Shown here one piece after another: positions 25,255 through 34,080 of a DNA stretch of 64,000 bases. Under the pieces are notes generated by a model that ran no database searches, had not been told where the DNA came from, and was given only the letters and a program-made list of their open reading frames with translations. The stretch is from NCBI GenBank assembly GCA_900142905.1, contig FSRV01000001.1:1364001-1428000 (forward strand), written 5' to 3'. A program made the position numbers and the translations under genes. This DNA comes from Burkholderia sp. GAS332 (GTDB taxonomy: Bacteria; Pseudomonadota; Gammaproteobacteria; Burkholderiales; Burkholderiaceae). How positions within the stretch are numbered: position 1 is the stretch's first letter; every line of letters begins with the position of its first letter.

Positions 25255-26623
25255 CAATGCTCTCAACTTAAGCCCGAAAGGGCTTGTATACGGGGCGTTT
25301 GCCCTGTAAACTTCATCGCATAACTGATTGATAAATAAACGATATGAACTCAAATACCAGCGTCTTCCCAACTCCTGGCTGAGTTCTCCGATTTCCTGTT
25401 CGATCCGGCGCTCGCTGAGCGTGTTCGCCGTTCTCCCACTGCCTTTACCCGCAATCGCATCCTGACGCTGCCACGCATAGCAGCGTTGATGATGTCGGGC
25501 ATGCGCACGAGCGTGCAGGCCGAGCTCGATGGGCTGTTTGGCGCGTTGCGCGGGCAAACGGTGCGCACCCGGGCGGTAAGTGCACAGGCCTTCAGCAAGG
25601 CGCGCCGCGGCCTGTCGGCCGAGCTGTTCGAACTGGCCCGCGCGCGCCTGATCGAGCTGGCCCAACCCTACATTGATTCGATGCGCTGGAATGGCCTGAG
25701 GCTGGTCGCAGCCGACGGTAGCCGTCTGCGGGTAGGCACGCGCGAAGGCCATGATCTGCGCGCCGACCACTACGCATTTGCGCTGTTCCTGCCGGGGCCC
25801 GAACTGACCCTGCACGCCGCGCTTCATCCGGCCGACGGCTCCGAGCGGCAGATGCTGTTCGAAGCGCTGGACGTACTGCAACCGCACACCGATCTGCTGC
25901 TGCTCGATCGCGGCTATCTCGGCAACATGATGGTGGCCGCGCTGGCGCAGCGCGAGATCCCGTTCTGTCTGCGCGTGGATGCACGCGCCTGGACGTGCGT
26001 CACCGCCTTTGCGCGCAGTGGCGAGGCTGAGCGAATCGTGACACTGGCCGCGCCCAATGAACAGGACGCCCTTGACTATGAACTGGTGCGCACGCCCACC
26101 ACGGTGCGCCTGATCCGCGATGTCACTCCTGGCGGACGTGTTCGCGTGCTGATGACCTCGCTGCTCGATCGCCAGCGCTATCCGGCTGCCACCTTCGGGG
26201 CGCTCTATCATCAGCGCTGGCGCATCGAGGAAGCGTTCAAACGGCTCAAGCACCGGCTGCGGCTGGAGGCCGTCACGGGGCTGGACTACCTGGCGCTGCA
26301 GCAGGACTTCGGCGCAAAAACCGTCGCCGACAACCTGTGCACACTGCTCAGCGATCTCGACGATGCGTCTCACGATGACGCACCTGCCAGCCGTCCTGAC
26401 CGTGTTTATGCGCTGGGTGCCCTCAAGCCGATCCTCGGCGCGTGCCTGCTACGGATTGAACACTGCCTGAACCTGCTGCCCAAAGTCATGCCGGCCATCC
26501 ACCAGGCCCGATGTCGTATCCAGCCCTCGCGCTCTTACCCACGACCGCCCAGAAAAGCCAAGCCCCATCACCATCTCGCGTACAAGCTTGCTTGATGAAA
26601 TGGGGCTTAAGTTGAGAGCATTG
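25255..26623 (+). mobile_element. Complete IS4-family insertion sequence, 1369 bp
   Basis: Bounded by perfect 21-bp inverted ends (CAATGCTCTCAACTTAAGCCC at 25255-25275 and its complement at 26603-26623) and flanked by a 10-bp direct repeat. It contains one transposase gene with the YREK signature. Perfect ends and duplication suggest a recent insertion. It lands inside an interspersed repeat, so it disrupts no recognisable gene. Confidence 0.95.
25486..26595 (+). CDS. IS4-family transposase (5' part of the frame has no ATG)
   Basis: A DDE transposase that cuts and pastes the element by its 21-bp ends. Counting from this ATG (369 codons), the catalytic residues are Asp77 (VAADGSR), Asp141 (LLLLDRGYLGN) and Glu248 within Y241-N2-R244-N3-E248-N6-K255, the exact IS4 YREK signature. 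The frame continues in a protein-like way upstream to 25348 (LLAEFSDFLFDPALAERVRR and onwards) without an ATG. An ATG at 25344 lies in another frame and stops after 12 codons. So the original start was probably 25344 and a frameshift of one inserted or two deleted bases followed; a rare start such as CTG 25375 is the alternative. Confidence 0.85.
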   Translation: MMMSGMRTSVQAELDGLFGALRGQTVRTRAVSAQAFSKARRGLSAELFELARARLIELAQPYIDSMRWNGLRLVAADGSRLRVGTREGHDLRADHYAFALFLPGPELTLHAALHPADGSERQMLFEALDVLQPHTDLLLLDRGYLGNMMVAALAQREIPFCLRVDARAWTCVTAFARSGEAERIVTLAAPNEQDALDYELVRTPTTVRLIRDVTPGGRVRVLMTSLLDRQRYPAATFGALYHQRWRIEEAFKRLKHRLRLEAVTGLDYLALQQDFGAKTVADNLCTLLSDLDDASHDDAPASRPDRVYALGALKPILGACLLRIEHCLNLLPKVMPAIHQARCRIQPSRSYPRPPRKAKPHHHLAYKLA

Positions 26624-26633
26624 CCCCGCACAG
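26603..26633. repeat. Right inverted end of the IS plus target duplication
   Basis: The inverted end occupies 26603-26623 and the duplicated target CCCCGCACAG 26624-26633. Both match the left side without a mismatch. Confidence 0.93.
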
Positions 26634-26718
26634 GGGCGACGCTAATAGACCACCAAGAAATCAAGGAAAGGCCACCGCCGCACGCACACAGAAACAAGCG
26701 CCGCGCAGGCAAATACCT

Positions 26719-27579
26719 TTAGCTTGGCTTAACAACAACAGTACAAGTAATCCCAGCAGCCAGCACAACCCCATCGGGCACAGAATCGATCTTCACCCGA
26801 ACTGGCACGCGCTGCGCCAACCTCACCCAATTAAAAGTCGGATTCACATCAGCCAGTAACTCACGGCTTTCGGGATTATCCCGATCATAGATCCCACGAG
26901 AGATGCTCTCGACATGCCCCTGCAGGGTGCCCCCGCTCATCAACCGGACTTCGGCCTTATCACCGATACGAACATGAGGAAGCTTAGTCTCTTCAAAATA
27001 CCCATAGACCCAGAAAGAGTGGCTGTCGACAATCGCCAGTTTGGCCGAACCAGCCGTAGCATAATCGCCGCGAAACACGTTCAGGTTAGTGACATAGCCG
27101 TCAACCGGCGACACCACCCGAGTCCGCTCAAGATTTAACTTAGCCGCATCGAGCGCAGCCAGCGCTTGCTGATAAGAAGCCTCAGCAGCAGACGCAGTAT
27201 GAGTAGCATTCTCACGACTCTCTTTGGACACAACCAAAGCATCCATATCCGCCCGCCGCTGCGCATCATCCTGCTTCATCTGCAACTCGGCCTTACGCGC
27301 AGCAACGGCAGCTTGGGCCTGCTCAACAGCAATCTGATAATGCGACGGATCAATCTGCATCAACAGATCGCCCTTCTTGACCAGTTGATTATCCTTAACA
27401 GGCAAATCCACCACCGCACCAGAAACATCAGGCGCAACATTGACGATCTCAGCGCGCACGCGCCCATCCCGTGTCCACGGCTCATCCATATAATGAACCC
27501 ACAAAACACGCCCAATCAAAATCGCAACGATAAAAATAATGGCTGTCGCGACAAAGCCAACAATATTTCGGATAGTCAT
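26719..27579 (-). CDS. HlyD-family efflux adaptor (AaeA/EmrA-like)
   Basis: A 286-residue periplasmic adaptor linking an inner-membrane pump to an outer-membrane channel. It has an N-terminal membrane anchor (residues about 8-28), a biotinyl-lipoyl half (VAPDVSGAVVDLPVKDNQLV), a helical hairpin with coiled-coil (AQAAVAARKAELQMKQDD) and the second lipoyl half (RVVSPVDGYVTNLNVFRGDY). It is the last gene of a four-gene efflux operon, 12 bp after the DUF1656 gene. Its codons end in A or T far more often than those of the pump gene, an oddity next to the repeat and IS. Confidence 0.92.
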   Translation of the reverse strand: MTIRNIVGFVATAIIFIVAILIGRVLWVHYMDEPWTRDGRVRAEIVNVAPDVSGAVVDLPVKDNQLVKKGDLLMQIDPSHYQIAVEQAQAAVAARKAELQMKQDDAQRRADMDALVVSKESRENATHTASAAEASYQQALAALDAAKLNLERTRVVSPVDGYVTNLNVFRGDYATAGSAKLAIVDSHSFWVYGYFEETKLPHVRIGDKAEVRLMSGGTLQGHVESISRGIYDRDNPESRELLADVNPTFNWVRLAQRVPVRVKIDSVPDGVVLAAGITCTVVVKPS

Positions 27580-27591
27580 TTTCGACTCTGA

Positions 27592-27792
27592 TCAACGATA
27601 AACGGCGAGACCCAGCACGCCGCACACACACACGAGCAAGCTGGCCCGGAACAAGGACGGATGCCACACCACGCGATACAGGCCCGTATAGGCAATCACG
27701 CGGTCCAACACCCAGGTAAGCGCGGCGCCCGCGACAAACAGCAGCACGATGGCCGGCACATAGGCGTCGAAAACAGCGATATCACGTGGCAT
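27592..27792 (-). CDS. DUF1656 small membrane protein (AaeX-like)
   Basis: A 66-residue protein with two membrane segments (AIVLLFVAGAALTWVLD and ASLLVCVCGVLGLAVY) and the short soluble link GLYRVVWHPSLFR typical of DUF1656. It is found between FUSC pumps and HlyD adaptors, as AaeX is in Escherichia coli; its function is not known. It overlaps the pump gene by 11 bp and precedes the adaptor gene by 12 bp. Confidence 0.9.
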   Translation of the reverse strand: MPRDIAVFDAYVPAIVLLFVAGAALTWVLDRVIAYTGLYRVVWHPSLFRASLLVCVCGVLGLAVYR

Positions 27793-29992
27793 GACGAACT
27801 CCTTCTGACGCGTTGGCCGGTCCGCTCATCAGCGCTTCAAGCGGCGATTGCGGATCGAGCAGCGCGGTACGAATGAAATGCAGTTGACTCAGAATGCGTT
27901 GCAGTTGCTGCCGCTCCTCGCGCGGTGGCGTGAAGGTCGCCAGCACCTGCTGAACGGCGGCGATCGCGTCGCCAGTCGCCGCCAGTGCGCCGTCGAAACG
28001 GTCCGCGCGCGGCCGTTCGAACAGCGCGGTCAGCGCATCGCACATCGCACGCAAGGTGACGCGCCATGGCATCGACTTCGCGTAGCGTGCGTCGCGGGGC
28101 AGCGCCGCCACTTCGCGGCGCAGGTCGATCAGCGCGTTGCCCACTTCGAGCACCGAGAAAAGCCAGCGCAAAGTGTCGCGTTTGAGCTCGGGTTCGTTCT
28201 GCGCGAGCGCGTTGATCTGGAACATCAGATCGCGTGCGCCGCTCTCGAAGCGTGAACGCACCCGGCGCATGCCCGCACGGCTTGCCAGTGCCACCTGGCG
28301 GCGCAGGTCCACCAGCAGGCGGTTGCGCAGCCACGGCGTCGAGGGCGGCAGCAGCACGGCAAAGGCAATCGCGCACACCAGCATCGACAGCACCAGCGCA
28401 ATGGCGTCGTTAATGGTGCCGCTCGGATCGTAGTGAATCAGGTTGTCCGGGCCGGCCAGGAAACAGAAGAAGATGCAGTAGCCCACACCGTAGCCGGCCA
28501 GCGCGGGCCGCGTCGTCATGAACACGCCGAGCAGCAGGAACGGTGTGAGCGCGGCGCACAGCAGCGGAAAGCCGTCGATGTGCGGATACACCCCGTACAC
28601 CGCGATCATGCCCATCACCGAGGCGACCAGCGTGCCGGCCGCCATCTGGAACGCCGTGCGCTTCGGATTCGGCGACGACGATGCCAGCGCACAGACCGCC
28701 GCGGCATCCAGCGTCAGGGTCGCGCCGCTCGGCCACGCGGTCGCGATCCAGAACGCGCCGAGCACCATCATGACGATGGCCGCCCGCAAGCCGGCGACGC
28801 CCGCGGCGATCGCATTGGTTTTCGGCTCATAGCGCTCGATCCAGCGCTCACGTTCGTGCGTGTCGACGGCAAGCGACGCATAAGTGGCCGCGTAGGCGTG
28901 CAGATCGTCGATGAAGCGGTACAGGAGTTCGGCGCCCGTGTCGAAGTCGAGCAGCGGTGCGTCCGGCTGCGTTTCCAGTGCGGCGCGTGTCGCGCGCACC
29001 CGCTTGGGCAGCTCCGCTTTGTACGCATCGAGTTGCGCGGCGGCTTGGGCGGCGTCCGCTGCGCTCAGCACGGGTTCACCGGACTTCGCGAGCAACGGGG
29101 CGATTTCCTTGAAGTACGGTTCCAGCGCTTCGATCGCGACCGTCGCGCCGCGCGTGTTCGCCTCGCGCAGTCGGTTCATCAACTGATGCAGCGCGTGGAA
29201 GCGCGTCGACGCGGTCATGAATTCGCTGTTCAGACGCGCCAGACGGCCGCCGCGCATCCGCGAATCGGGGCCTTCGAACACGGCGACACTGCGTGCCGCT
29301 TCGAAACCGACGATATCGGCGACAAAGCGTGCATTCGTCGCTTCGATCTGCGCGCGGTCGTTGCGGCCGGCCAACGAGGCCGACACATATTCGACGAACG
29401 CCGAGAAACGCGCGCGCACGGTGCTACGCATCTGCAAGCCGGCGAATTGCGGAAACACCAGTCCGCTGACGGCGCCCGCGCAGACGATGCCGACCACCAC
29501 TTCAGCCACCCGCGTCAGCGCGCTCAGAAACGCGCCGTCCGGATGCTGTGAAGCGGGGATGCCGATCAGCGCGGCGGTATAGCCGGCCAGCACGAAGCCG
29601 TACGACTTGAAGTTGCGATTGCGCGCGGCACCTGCGGTGCAGATGCCGACCCAGATCGCCGTCGTGGCGATGAACAGTTCCGGCTGCTGCGCGAACAGGC
29701 CAATCAATGCAAGCATCACGACGAGGCCGACCAGCGTGCCGCAGATCCGGTAGAAGCTCTTGGCGAACACCATGCCGCTTTGCGGCTGCATCACGATGAA
29801 CACGGTGGTCATCGCGGTACGCGGCTGCGGCAGGTCGAGTTTCATCGCGATGCCGAGCGCCAGAAAGCAGGCGGCGAGTGCTTTGAACAGATAGACCCAC
29901 GTGAGACCGTCGGTGCGCGCCCAGTCGGCGGCGGCCGCGTAGAGCGCGGCAAACGACGCTGGGCGTGGAGCGGGAGAGGGGGAGGCTGACAT
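27782..29992 (-). CDS. FUSC-family efflux pump (AaeB-like)
   Basis: A 736-residue inner-membrane transporter of the aromatic acid exporter family. It has the duplicated layout: a first membrane block (ALAACFLALGIAMKLDLPQP... FYRICGTLVGLVVMLALIGLF), a soluble part of about 200 residues, a second membrane block (about 390-540) and a C-terminal soluble region. MTTVFIVMQPQSGMVFAKSF is typical. AAGGGAG precedes the ATG, 11 bp after the outer-membrane gene. With DUF1656, HlyD and NodT partners it should form an envelope-spanning pump, probably for aromatic carboxylates; the substrate is inference. Confidence 0.92.
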   Translation of the reverse strand: MSASPSPAPRPASFAALYAAAADWARTDGLTWVYLFKALAACFLALGIAMKLDLPQPRTAMTTVFIVMQPQSGMVFAKSFYRICGTLVGLVVMLALIGLFAQQPELFIATTAIWVGICTAGAARNRNFKSYGFVLAGYTAALIGIPASQHPDGAFLSALTRVAEVVVGIVCAGAVSGLVFPQFAGLQMRSTVRARFSAFVEYVSASLAGRNDRAQIEATNARFVADIVGFEAARSVAVFEGPDSRMRGGRLARLNSEFMTASTRFHALHQLMNRLREANTRGATVAIEALEPYFKEIAPLLAKSGEPVLSAADAAQAAAQLDAYKAELPKRVRATRAALETQPDAPLLDFDTGAELLYRFIDDLHAYAATYASLAVDTHERERWIERYEPKTNAIAAGVAGLRAAIVMMVLGAFWIATAWPSGATLTLDAAAVCALASSSPNPKRTAFQMAAGTLVASVMGMIAVYGVYPHIDGFPLLCAALTPFLLLGVFMTTRPALAGYGVGYCIFFCFLAGPDNLIHYDPSGTINDAIALVLSMLVCAIAFAVLLPPSTPWLRNRLLVDLRRQVALASRAGMRRVRSRFESGARDLMFQINALAQNEPELKRDTLRWLFSVLEVGNALIDLRREVAALPRDARYAKSMPWRVTLRAMCDALTALFERPRADRFDGALAATGDAIAAVQQVLATFTPPREERQQLQRILSQLHFIRTALLDPQSPLEALMSGPANASEGVRHAT

Positions 29993-30003
29993 GATCGGCT
30001 CCC

Positions 30004-31533
30004 TTACTCAGCTGCGGGCGCGTTGGTGGACGGCTGGCTCTTGCCCTTCCCATGCGCCGGCAGCGTCTCGTTCGCCTGTGGTCCATTGGCCGGTTCGTCG
30101 AGCCCACCACCCAAAGCCGTGACCAGCGACGCATGCGCGGCGAGGCGCTCGGCCTGAATCTTCGCGACGCCTTCCTGAGCGCGCAGCAACTGGCTTTGCG
30201 CGATCAGCACATTCAGATAGTCGGTCAAACCGCGCCGATACCCTTCGCGCGCGAGGTCGTAGTTCTTGCGAGCCGCTGCAACCGAACGGTCGGCGTCTTG
30301 CGCCTGAGTGGCGAGCGAACGGATCCGGATCACCTGATCGGAGATGTCCTTCAGCGCGCCGACGATCGACTGGTTATAGCGATCGACCGCCTCGTCGTAC
30401 CCTGCCGACGCCGCGCCGAGCTGCGAGCGCAAACGCCCGCCGTCCAGGATCGGCAGCGACAGCGCCGGACCCGCGCTCCAGCTATGCGCCGGGTCTTTCA
30501 GGAACTGGAACAGGGGACCCATTGCCGCATATCCGCCGATCGACGCCAGCAGATTGATGTCCGGATAGAAGTCGGCCTTGGCGACGTCGATGCCACGCGC
30601 TTGCGCCGCAACCGTCCAGCGCGCTGCAACCACGTCCGGCCGATGGCCGATCAGATCTGCAGGCAGGGCGCTCGGCAGGCTGGCGGGGGCGGTGTCGAGC
30701 GAGAGCGTCGGGCGCTGGATCGCGTCGCCCGCGCCCGGACCCTTGCCGGCCAGTGCGGCCAATTGATTGCGGCCGAGTGCGATCTTTTCTTCGATCGCAT
30801 CGATCTGGCGCTCGTATTCCGGCATTGGCGTTTCGGCCTGGCTTACTTCGAGCTGCGTGCCGATGCCGCCCTTCAGACGACGATTCGCCAGGTCGACGAT
30901 CTGCTGCTGTTGCTGCAGAGTGGATTTGGCGATATCGAGCAGCGCGTAGTTCATCGACATCTCGATGTACGTCCGTACCACGTTGCCTTCCAGTTCGAGC
31001 TCGGCGGCGCGGAAATCCGCTGAGCTTGCATGGGCGGCGTCGAGTGCGCGTTCGGCGGCGTTCTTGTCCTTGCCCCAAAGATCGAGGTTGTACGACAGAC
31101 CCAGCGTGCCGGTGTTATTCCACGACTGCTCGCCCGCGAGCGGGCCCGGGCCGTAATAGACGTTGTCGGCCCATTTCTGGCGCTGGATCGAGAGGCTGCC
31201 ATTGACTTGCGGTGACAGCGCCGAACGGGCGACGCCCGCCATCGACATGGCTTCGCGCACGCGCGCCTGGGCGGCCGCGAGACTCGGATTGCCCGCCTGC
31301 GCGGCTTCGACCCACTCATTGAGCTGCGGATCGTTATACGCGCGCCACCAGTCGGTGGCCGGCCATTGGGCGTCCGCGTTGGCGGCCCGGATGGCGTTGC
31401 CTGCATCGAGCGAGGAGGGCTCGATTCCGCGGTCCTGCGGCGCGATGCCTCCGGTACTGGCACAGCCGGCGATTGTTAATAGGATCGTAAGAACCGCGGC
31501 TGCGGCGATCCCTTTTTGTACCGGAGACTGCAC
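30004..31533 (-). CDS. Outer-membrane efflux lipoprotein, NodT/OprM family
   Basis: A 509-residue TolC-like channel protein. It has a lipoprotein signal with lipobox LTIAGC (Cys near residue 24) and duplicated outer-membrane-efflux domains with long helices. The start is a GTG whose upstream bases are GGAGGAA; a TTG four codons earlier is in frame but is itself part of that ribosome site. First gene of the efflux operon and divergent from the LysR gene. The C-terminal 35 residues are polar and Pro/Asn-rich. Confidence 0.92.
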   Translation of the reverse strand: MQSPVQKGIAAAAVLTILLTIAGCASTGGIAPQDRGIEPSSLDAGNAIRAANADAQWPATDWWRAYNDPQLNEWVEAAQAGNPSLAAAQARVREAMSMAGVARSALSPQVNGSLSIQRQKWADNVYYGPGPLAGEQSWNNTGTLGLSYNLDLWGKDKNAAERALDAAHASSADFRAAELELEGNVVRTYIEMSMNYALLDIAKSTLQQQQQIVDLANRRLKGGIGTQLEVSQAETPMPEYERQIDAIEEKIALGRNQLAALAGKGPGAGDAIQRPTLSLDTAPASLPSALPADLIGHRPDVVAARWTVAAQARGIDVAKADFYPDINLLASIGGYAAMGPLFQFLKDPAHSWSAGPALSLPILDGGRLRSQLGAASAGYDEAVDRYNQSIVGALKDISDQVIRIRSLATQAQDADRSVAAARKNYDLAREGYRRGLTDYLNVLIAQSQLLRAQEGVAKIQAERLAAHASLVTALGGGLDEPANGPQANETLPAHGKGKSQPSTNAPAAE

Positions 31534-31570
31534 GATTTCCTCCAAATTTGGCTATAGAAGCATGTGCGTC

Positions 31571-31576
31571 ATTATA
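31571..31576 (-). promoter_or_regulatory. -10 box of the efflux operon
   Basis: A perfect TATAAT on the minus strand, 38 bp before the GTG start, in a 155-bp AT-rich gap shared with the LysR gene. No good -35 is visible, as expected for an activator-dependent promoter; LysR control is therefore likely but inferred. Confidence 0.5.
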
Positions 31577-31688
31577 TTTTTTGATTGATTGGGGAATAAC
31601 CGGTAAAGATGCAAGGCATTTTTACGGAATATGAGACAATCGCCTTTGCGAATCGTGTAACAATCGCTACCGATCTCAAGGGAAAAGT

Positions 31689-32627
31689 ATGGATACGCTT
31701 CAAAACATGCGCGTATTTGTCCGCGTCGTCGAAGCGGGTAGCTTCACGGGGGCCGCGCAGCACCTGAACACGACCACGGCATACGCGTCGCGCGCGGTTT
31801 CCGATCTGGAAGCGCACCTGCGCACGCGTCTGTTGAACCGCACCACGCGCCGGATCGCGCTGACCGAGGCGGGTGAGCGCTATCTGCAACGCTGCGAACA
31901 GATCCTCGCGTACGTGGATCAGGCGGAAGCGGAGGCCGGCGACGCCCACGCGCGTCCGTCCGGCAAGCTCAAGGTCCACGCGATGACGAGCTTCGGCCAG
32001 CACTATGTGGTGCCGGCGGTGGGCCGTTATCAGGAGCGCTATCCGGACGTGCATATCGAACTGACCCTCGCGCAGCGCATGCCTGATCTGCTCGACGAAG
32101 GTTTCGACGTGTCGTTGACACTGGCAACCGGCCTGCCGGATTCGGGGCTGGTGTCGCAGCGGCTGGGCAGCGCGTTCAGCATCGTGTGCGCGTCGCCGGC
32201 CTATCTGGAGCGGCACGGCGTGCCCCAAACGCCCGCGGACCTTGCGCGTCACACGTGTCTGCAAATGGTGACGCCGGTATTCCCGACCGACAAATGGGTC
32301 TTTGACGGCCCGAACGGTGAGGAAACCATCGCCCTCGGCCCGGCCACCTTCCAGGTGAATGTCGCCGAAGCGATGGCGGTCGCGGCATGCAACGGCATGG
32401 GTGTCGGGCTGATTCCGCTGTACTCGGCGATCAGGGGCTTACGTAGCGGTGAACTCGTGTGGTTGTTGCCGGAATACACGTCGCAGGAAATGAATCTGTA
32501 TGCGCTGTATCCGTCCCGGCAGTATCTGGACGCGAAAATTCGTACCTGGGTCGAATTCCTGCGCGACGAACTGCCCGTCACACTGGCCGTCGATCAGGAA
32601 GAGTTGCGCCAGTTCGCGCGCGGCTGA
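31689..32627 (+). CDS. LysR-family transcriptional regulator
   Basis: A 312-residue regulator with an N-terminal winged helix-turn-helix (FVRVVEAGSFTGAAQHL, then AVSDLEAHLRTRLLNRTTRR) and a periplasmic-binding-like effector domain from about residue 92. Transcribed away from the efflux operon across 155 bp, the standard layout for a LysR activator of its neighbour, as AaeR is for aaeXAB. The recognition helix is of the CrgA-like subgroup (RTTRRIALTEAGERYL). Inducer unknown. Confidence 0.93.
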   Translation: MDTLQNMRVFVRVVEAGSFTGAAQHLNTTTAYASRAVSDLEAHLRTRLLNRTTRRIALTEAGERYLQRCEQILAYVDQAEAEAGDAHARPSGKLKVHAMTSFGQHYVVPAVGRYQERYPDVHIELTLAQRMPDLLDEGFDVSLTLATGLPDSGLVSQRLGSAFSIVCASPAYLERHGVPQTPADLARHTCLQMVTPVFPTDKWVFDGPNGEETIALGPATFQVNVAEAMAVAACNGMGVGLIPLYSAIRGLRSGELVWLLPEYTSQEMNLYALYPSRQYLDAKIRTWVEFLRDELPVTLAVDQEELRQFARG

Positions 32628-32846
32628 AGCCGCATCACGCGGGCGGTTGACCATTGTTGACGGTTCCAGGCCGATGCGGCGTGGCAAGCTGTTACAAAGG
32701 TGCCGCGCCGCAACATTTCCTTACTTCTGCGCCGCGGTCGATTTGCTAACGTGTGGTTCATACGCTGCCGCATTCAGCCGGACGCGTTCAATTCGCCGCC
32801 GTTCGGCAAATCGCAACAACCGCAACAATTGAAGGACGAAGAATCC

Positions 32847-33005
32847 ATGGATACGCATTTGATGATCGGCGTGGCCGTTATGTTGGGACTAATCGGAATC
32901 GCCGCATCGCGCGATTTGCTGCGCCGCTTGCGCGACCAGCAACCGCAACTGGTGCCGATCAAGGTCGAGCGTCCGGATTTGCAGGGACAACGGCGCGATC
33001 GCTGA
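32847..33005 (+). CDS. Small single-span membrane protein, unknown function
   Basis: A 52-residue ORF with one predicted N-terminal membrane helix (MIGVAVMLGLIGIAA) and a basic, Arg-rich cytoplasmic tail (RDLLRRLRDQQPQL). GAAGGACGAAGAATCC precedes the ATG, with the GGA about 12 bases upstream. Codon use fits the surrounding genes. It stands alone between the LysR and SRAP genes. I do not recognise the family; a spurious frame is possible but the ribosome site and hydrophobic pattern argue against it. Confidence 0.55.
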   Translation: MDTHLMIGVAVMLGLIGIAASRDLLRRLRDQQPQLVPIKVERPDLQGQRRDR

Positions 33006-33144
33006 AGCGCTGAGGCTCGACCGCCCGCCGGGTTGCCCACCGCGTGCCGATTGAGCTTGCTGTTGCATTTTCTCGGTGTGTCTTCCGCGTTACCGCGCTG
33101 TTGCGGTCTGACTGCGGATCAGTTTTGATCAGCGCTTCGCACCG

Positions 33145-33867
33145 TCAGTGGATCGCTTCAATCAGACCCGGCTCGTCGTTGAGCGTGCGGTCTACTTCCG
33201 GGCTCACCCGGTGCCAGCGAAACCGCGCGGCGGGCAGGCAGGCGCTGTGTGCAAGCTGCCCGAGTTCGTCCTGCTGCAGGGCCGGATCCAGCCAGCGGCG
33301 CGCCGCCTCCGGCGCGAATACCAGCGGGCGGCGCCCGTGCACGTCGATCAGGCCCGCGTCGGCGGTGGCCGTCACGATCACCAATCCCATGCCTTCCGTT
33401 TGCGGCTCTGTGCCGCGTACGCTCGATAAGGCCGCGAGGTACATCGGTGCGTCGCTTTTCAGATGCACGAAGTAGGGCTGGCGGACCGTTGCGTCGGCTT
33501 CTCCTATGCTATCTCCGCTTGATGTTCCGGACGCCGCCGCTTCCATGCGCCATTCGAACCAGCCGTCTGCCGGCACCAATACCCGTCCCGTTTTCCACAG
33601 GTCTTTGAAGTAGCGCGTATGCGGCGCGGTTTCGGCGCGCGCGTTGATCGTCTGCGGCAGATGCTGCTCGCGTGCCCAATTCGGGCAATAACCCCAGTGA
33701 ACCGCGTGCAGCGTTTGGTCCGGGTAAATAGCGAGCGGGTGGGTGCCCGGCGCGAGGTTGTAGCCGGGGCGGCGGTCGGCGGCGTCGAACAGCATGAGCG
33801 GATCGGCGAGGCCAAGCTGCCGTGCGTACAGATGCGGATCGCGGTATTGGCTGATTCGACCACACAT
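33145..33867 (-). CDS. SRAP-domain protein (YedK/HMCES-like abasic-site shield)
   Basis: A 240-residue protein of the SOS-response-associated peptidase family, which covers abasic sites in single-stranded DNA by a thiazolidine link through Cys2. The start MCGRISQY leaves Cys2 at the new N-terminus. The conserved INARAET, VPADGWFEW and DVHGRRPL with the catalytic His are present. The insertion SGTSSGDSIGEADATVRQ between conserved blocks is slightly longer than usual. Single gene; no LexA box was found by eye. Confidence 0.92.
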   Translation of the reverse strand: MCGRISQYRDPHLYARQLGLADPLMLFDAADRRPGYNLAPGTHPLAIYPDQTLHAVHWGYCPNWAREQHLPQTINARAETAPHTRYFKDLWKTGRVLVPADGWFEWRMEAAASGTSSGDSIGEADATVRQPYFVHLKSDAPMYLAALSSVRGTEPQTEGMGLVIVTATADAGLIDVHGRRPLVFAPEAARRWLDPALQQDELGQLAHSACLPAARFRWHRVSPEVDRTLNDEPGLIEAIH

Positions 33868-34080
33868 GAATGACCTCCGGAGATCACCTGCCTGGCGGGT
33901 TTGACCGATTCGGGTTATCCGGGCGGTTTCGCGCCGATTGAACGCCGACGCGCTAATGCACCAACGCGTCGGCTCGCCGATGCTCCAACGCGAACGCGCC
34001 GGCGAGACCCGAACGCGACGACAACAGCAGCGTAGTGCCTGACGCCTTGCCGCGCTACCCTGATCAGCCCCAAGCCGGCG

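Larger units (their letters stand above)
24980..26715 (-). repeat. Interspersed repeat, copy B, split by an IS4-family element
   Basis: Both flanks of the insertion sequence belong to one repeat copy: 24980-25254 on the left and 26634-26715 on the right. Removing the IS and one target duplication restores GCCGCCCCGCACAGGGGC, matching the uninterrupted copy at 15716-16010. It fills the space between the chemoreceptor gene and the efflux adaptor gene; the flanks hold no supported gene. Confidence 0.85.

Noticed and set aside
25111..26373. A 420-codon frame antisense to the transposase
   Set aside because: It crosses the IS boundary into the repeat, so it cannot be a native gene, and the DDE motifs are on the other strand.
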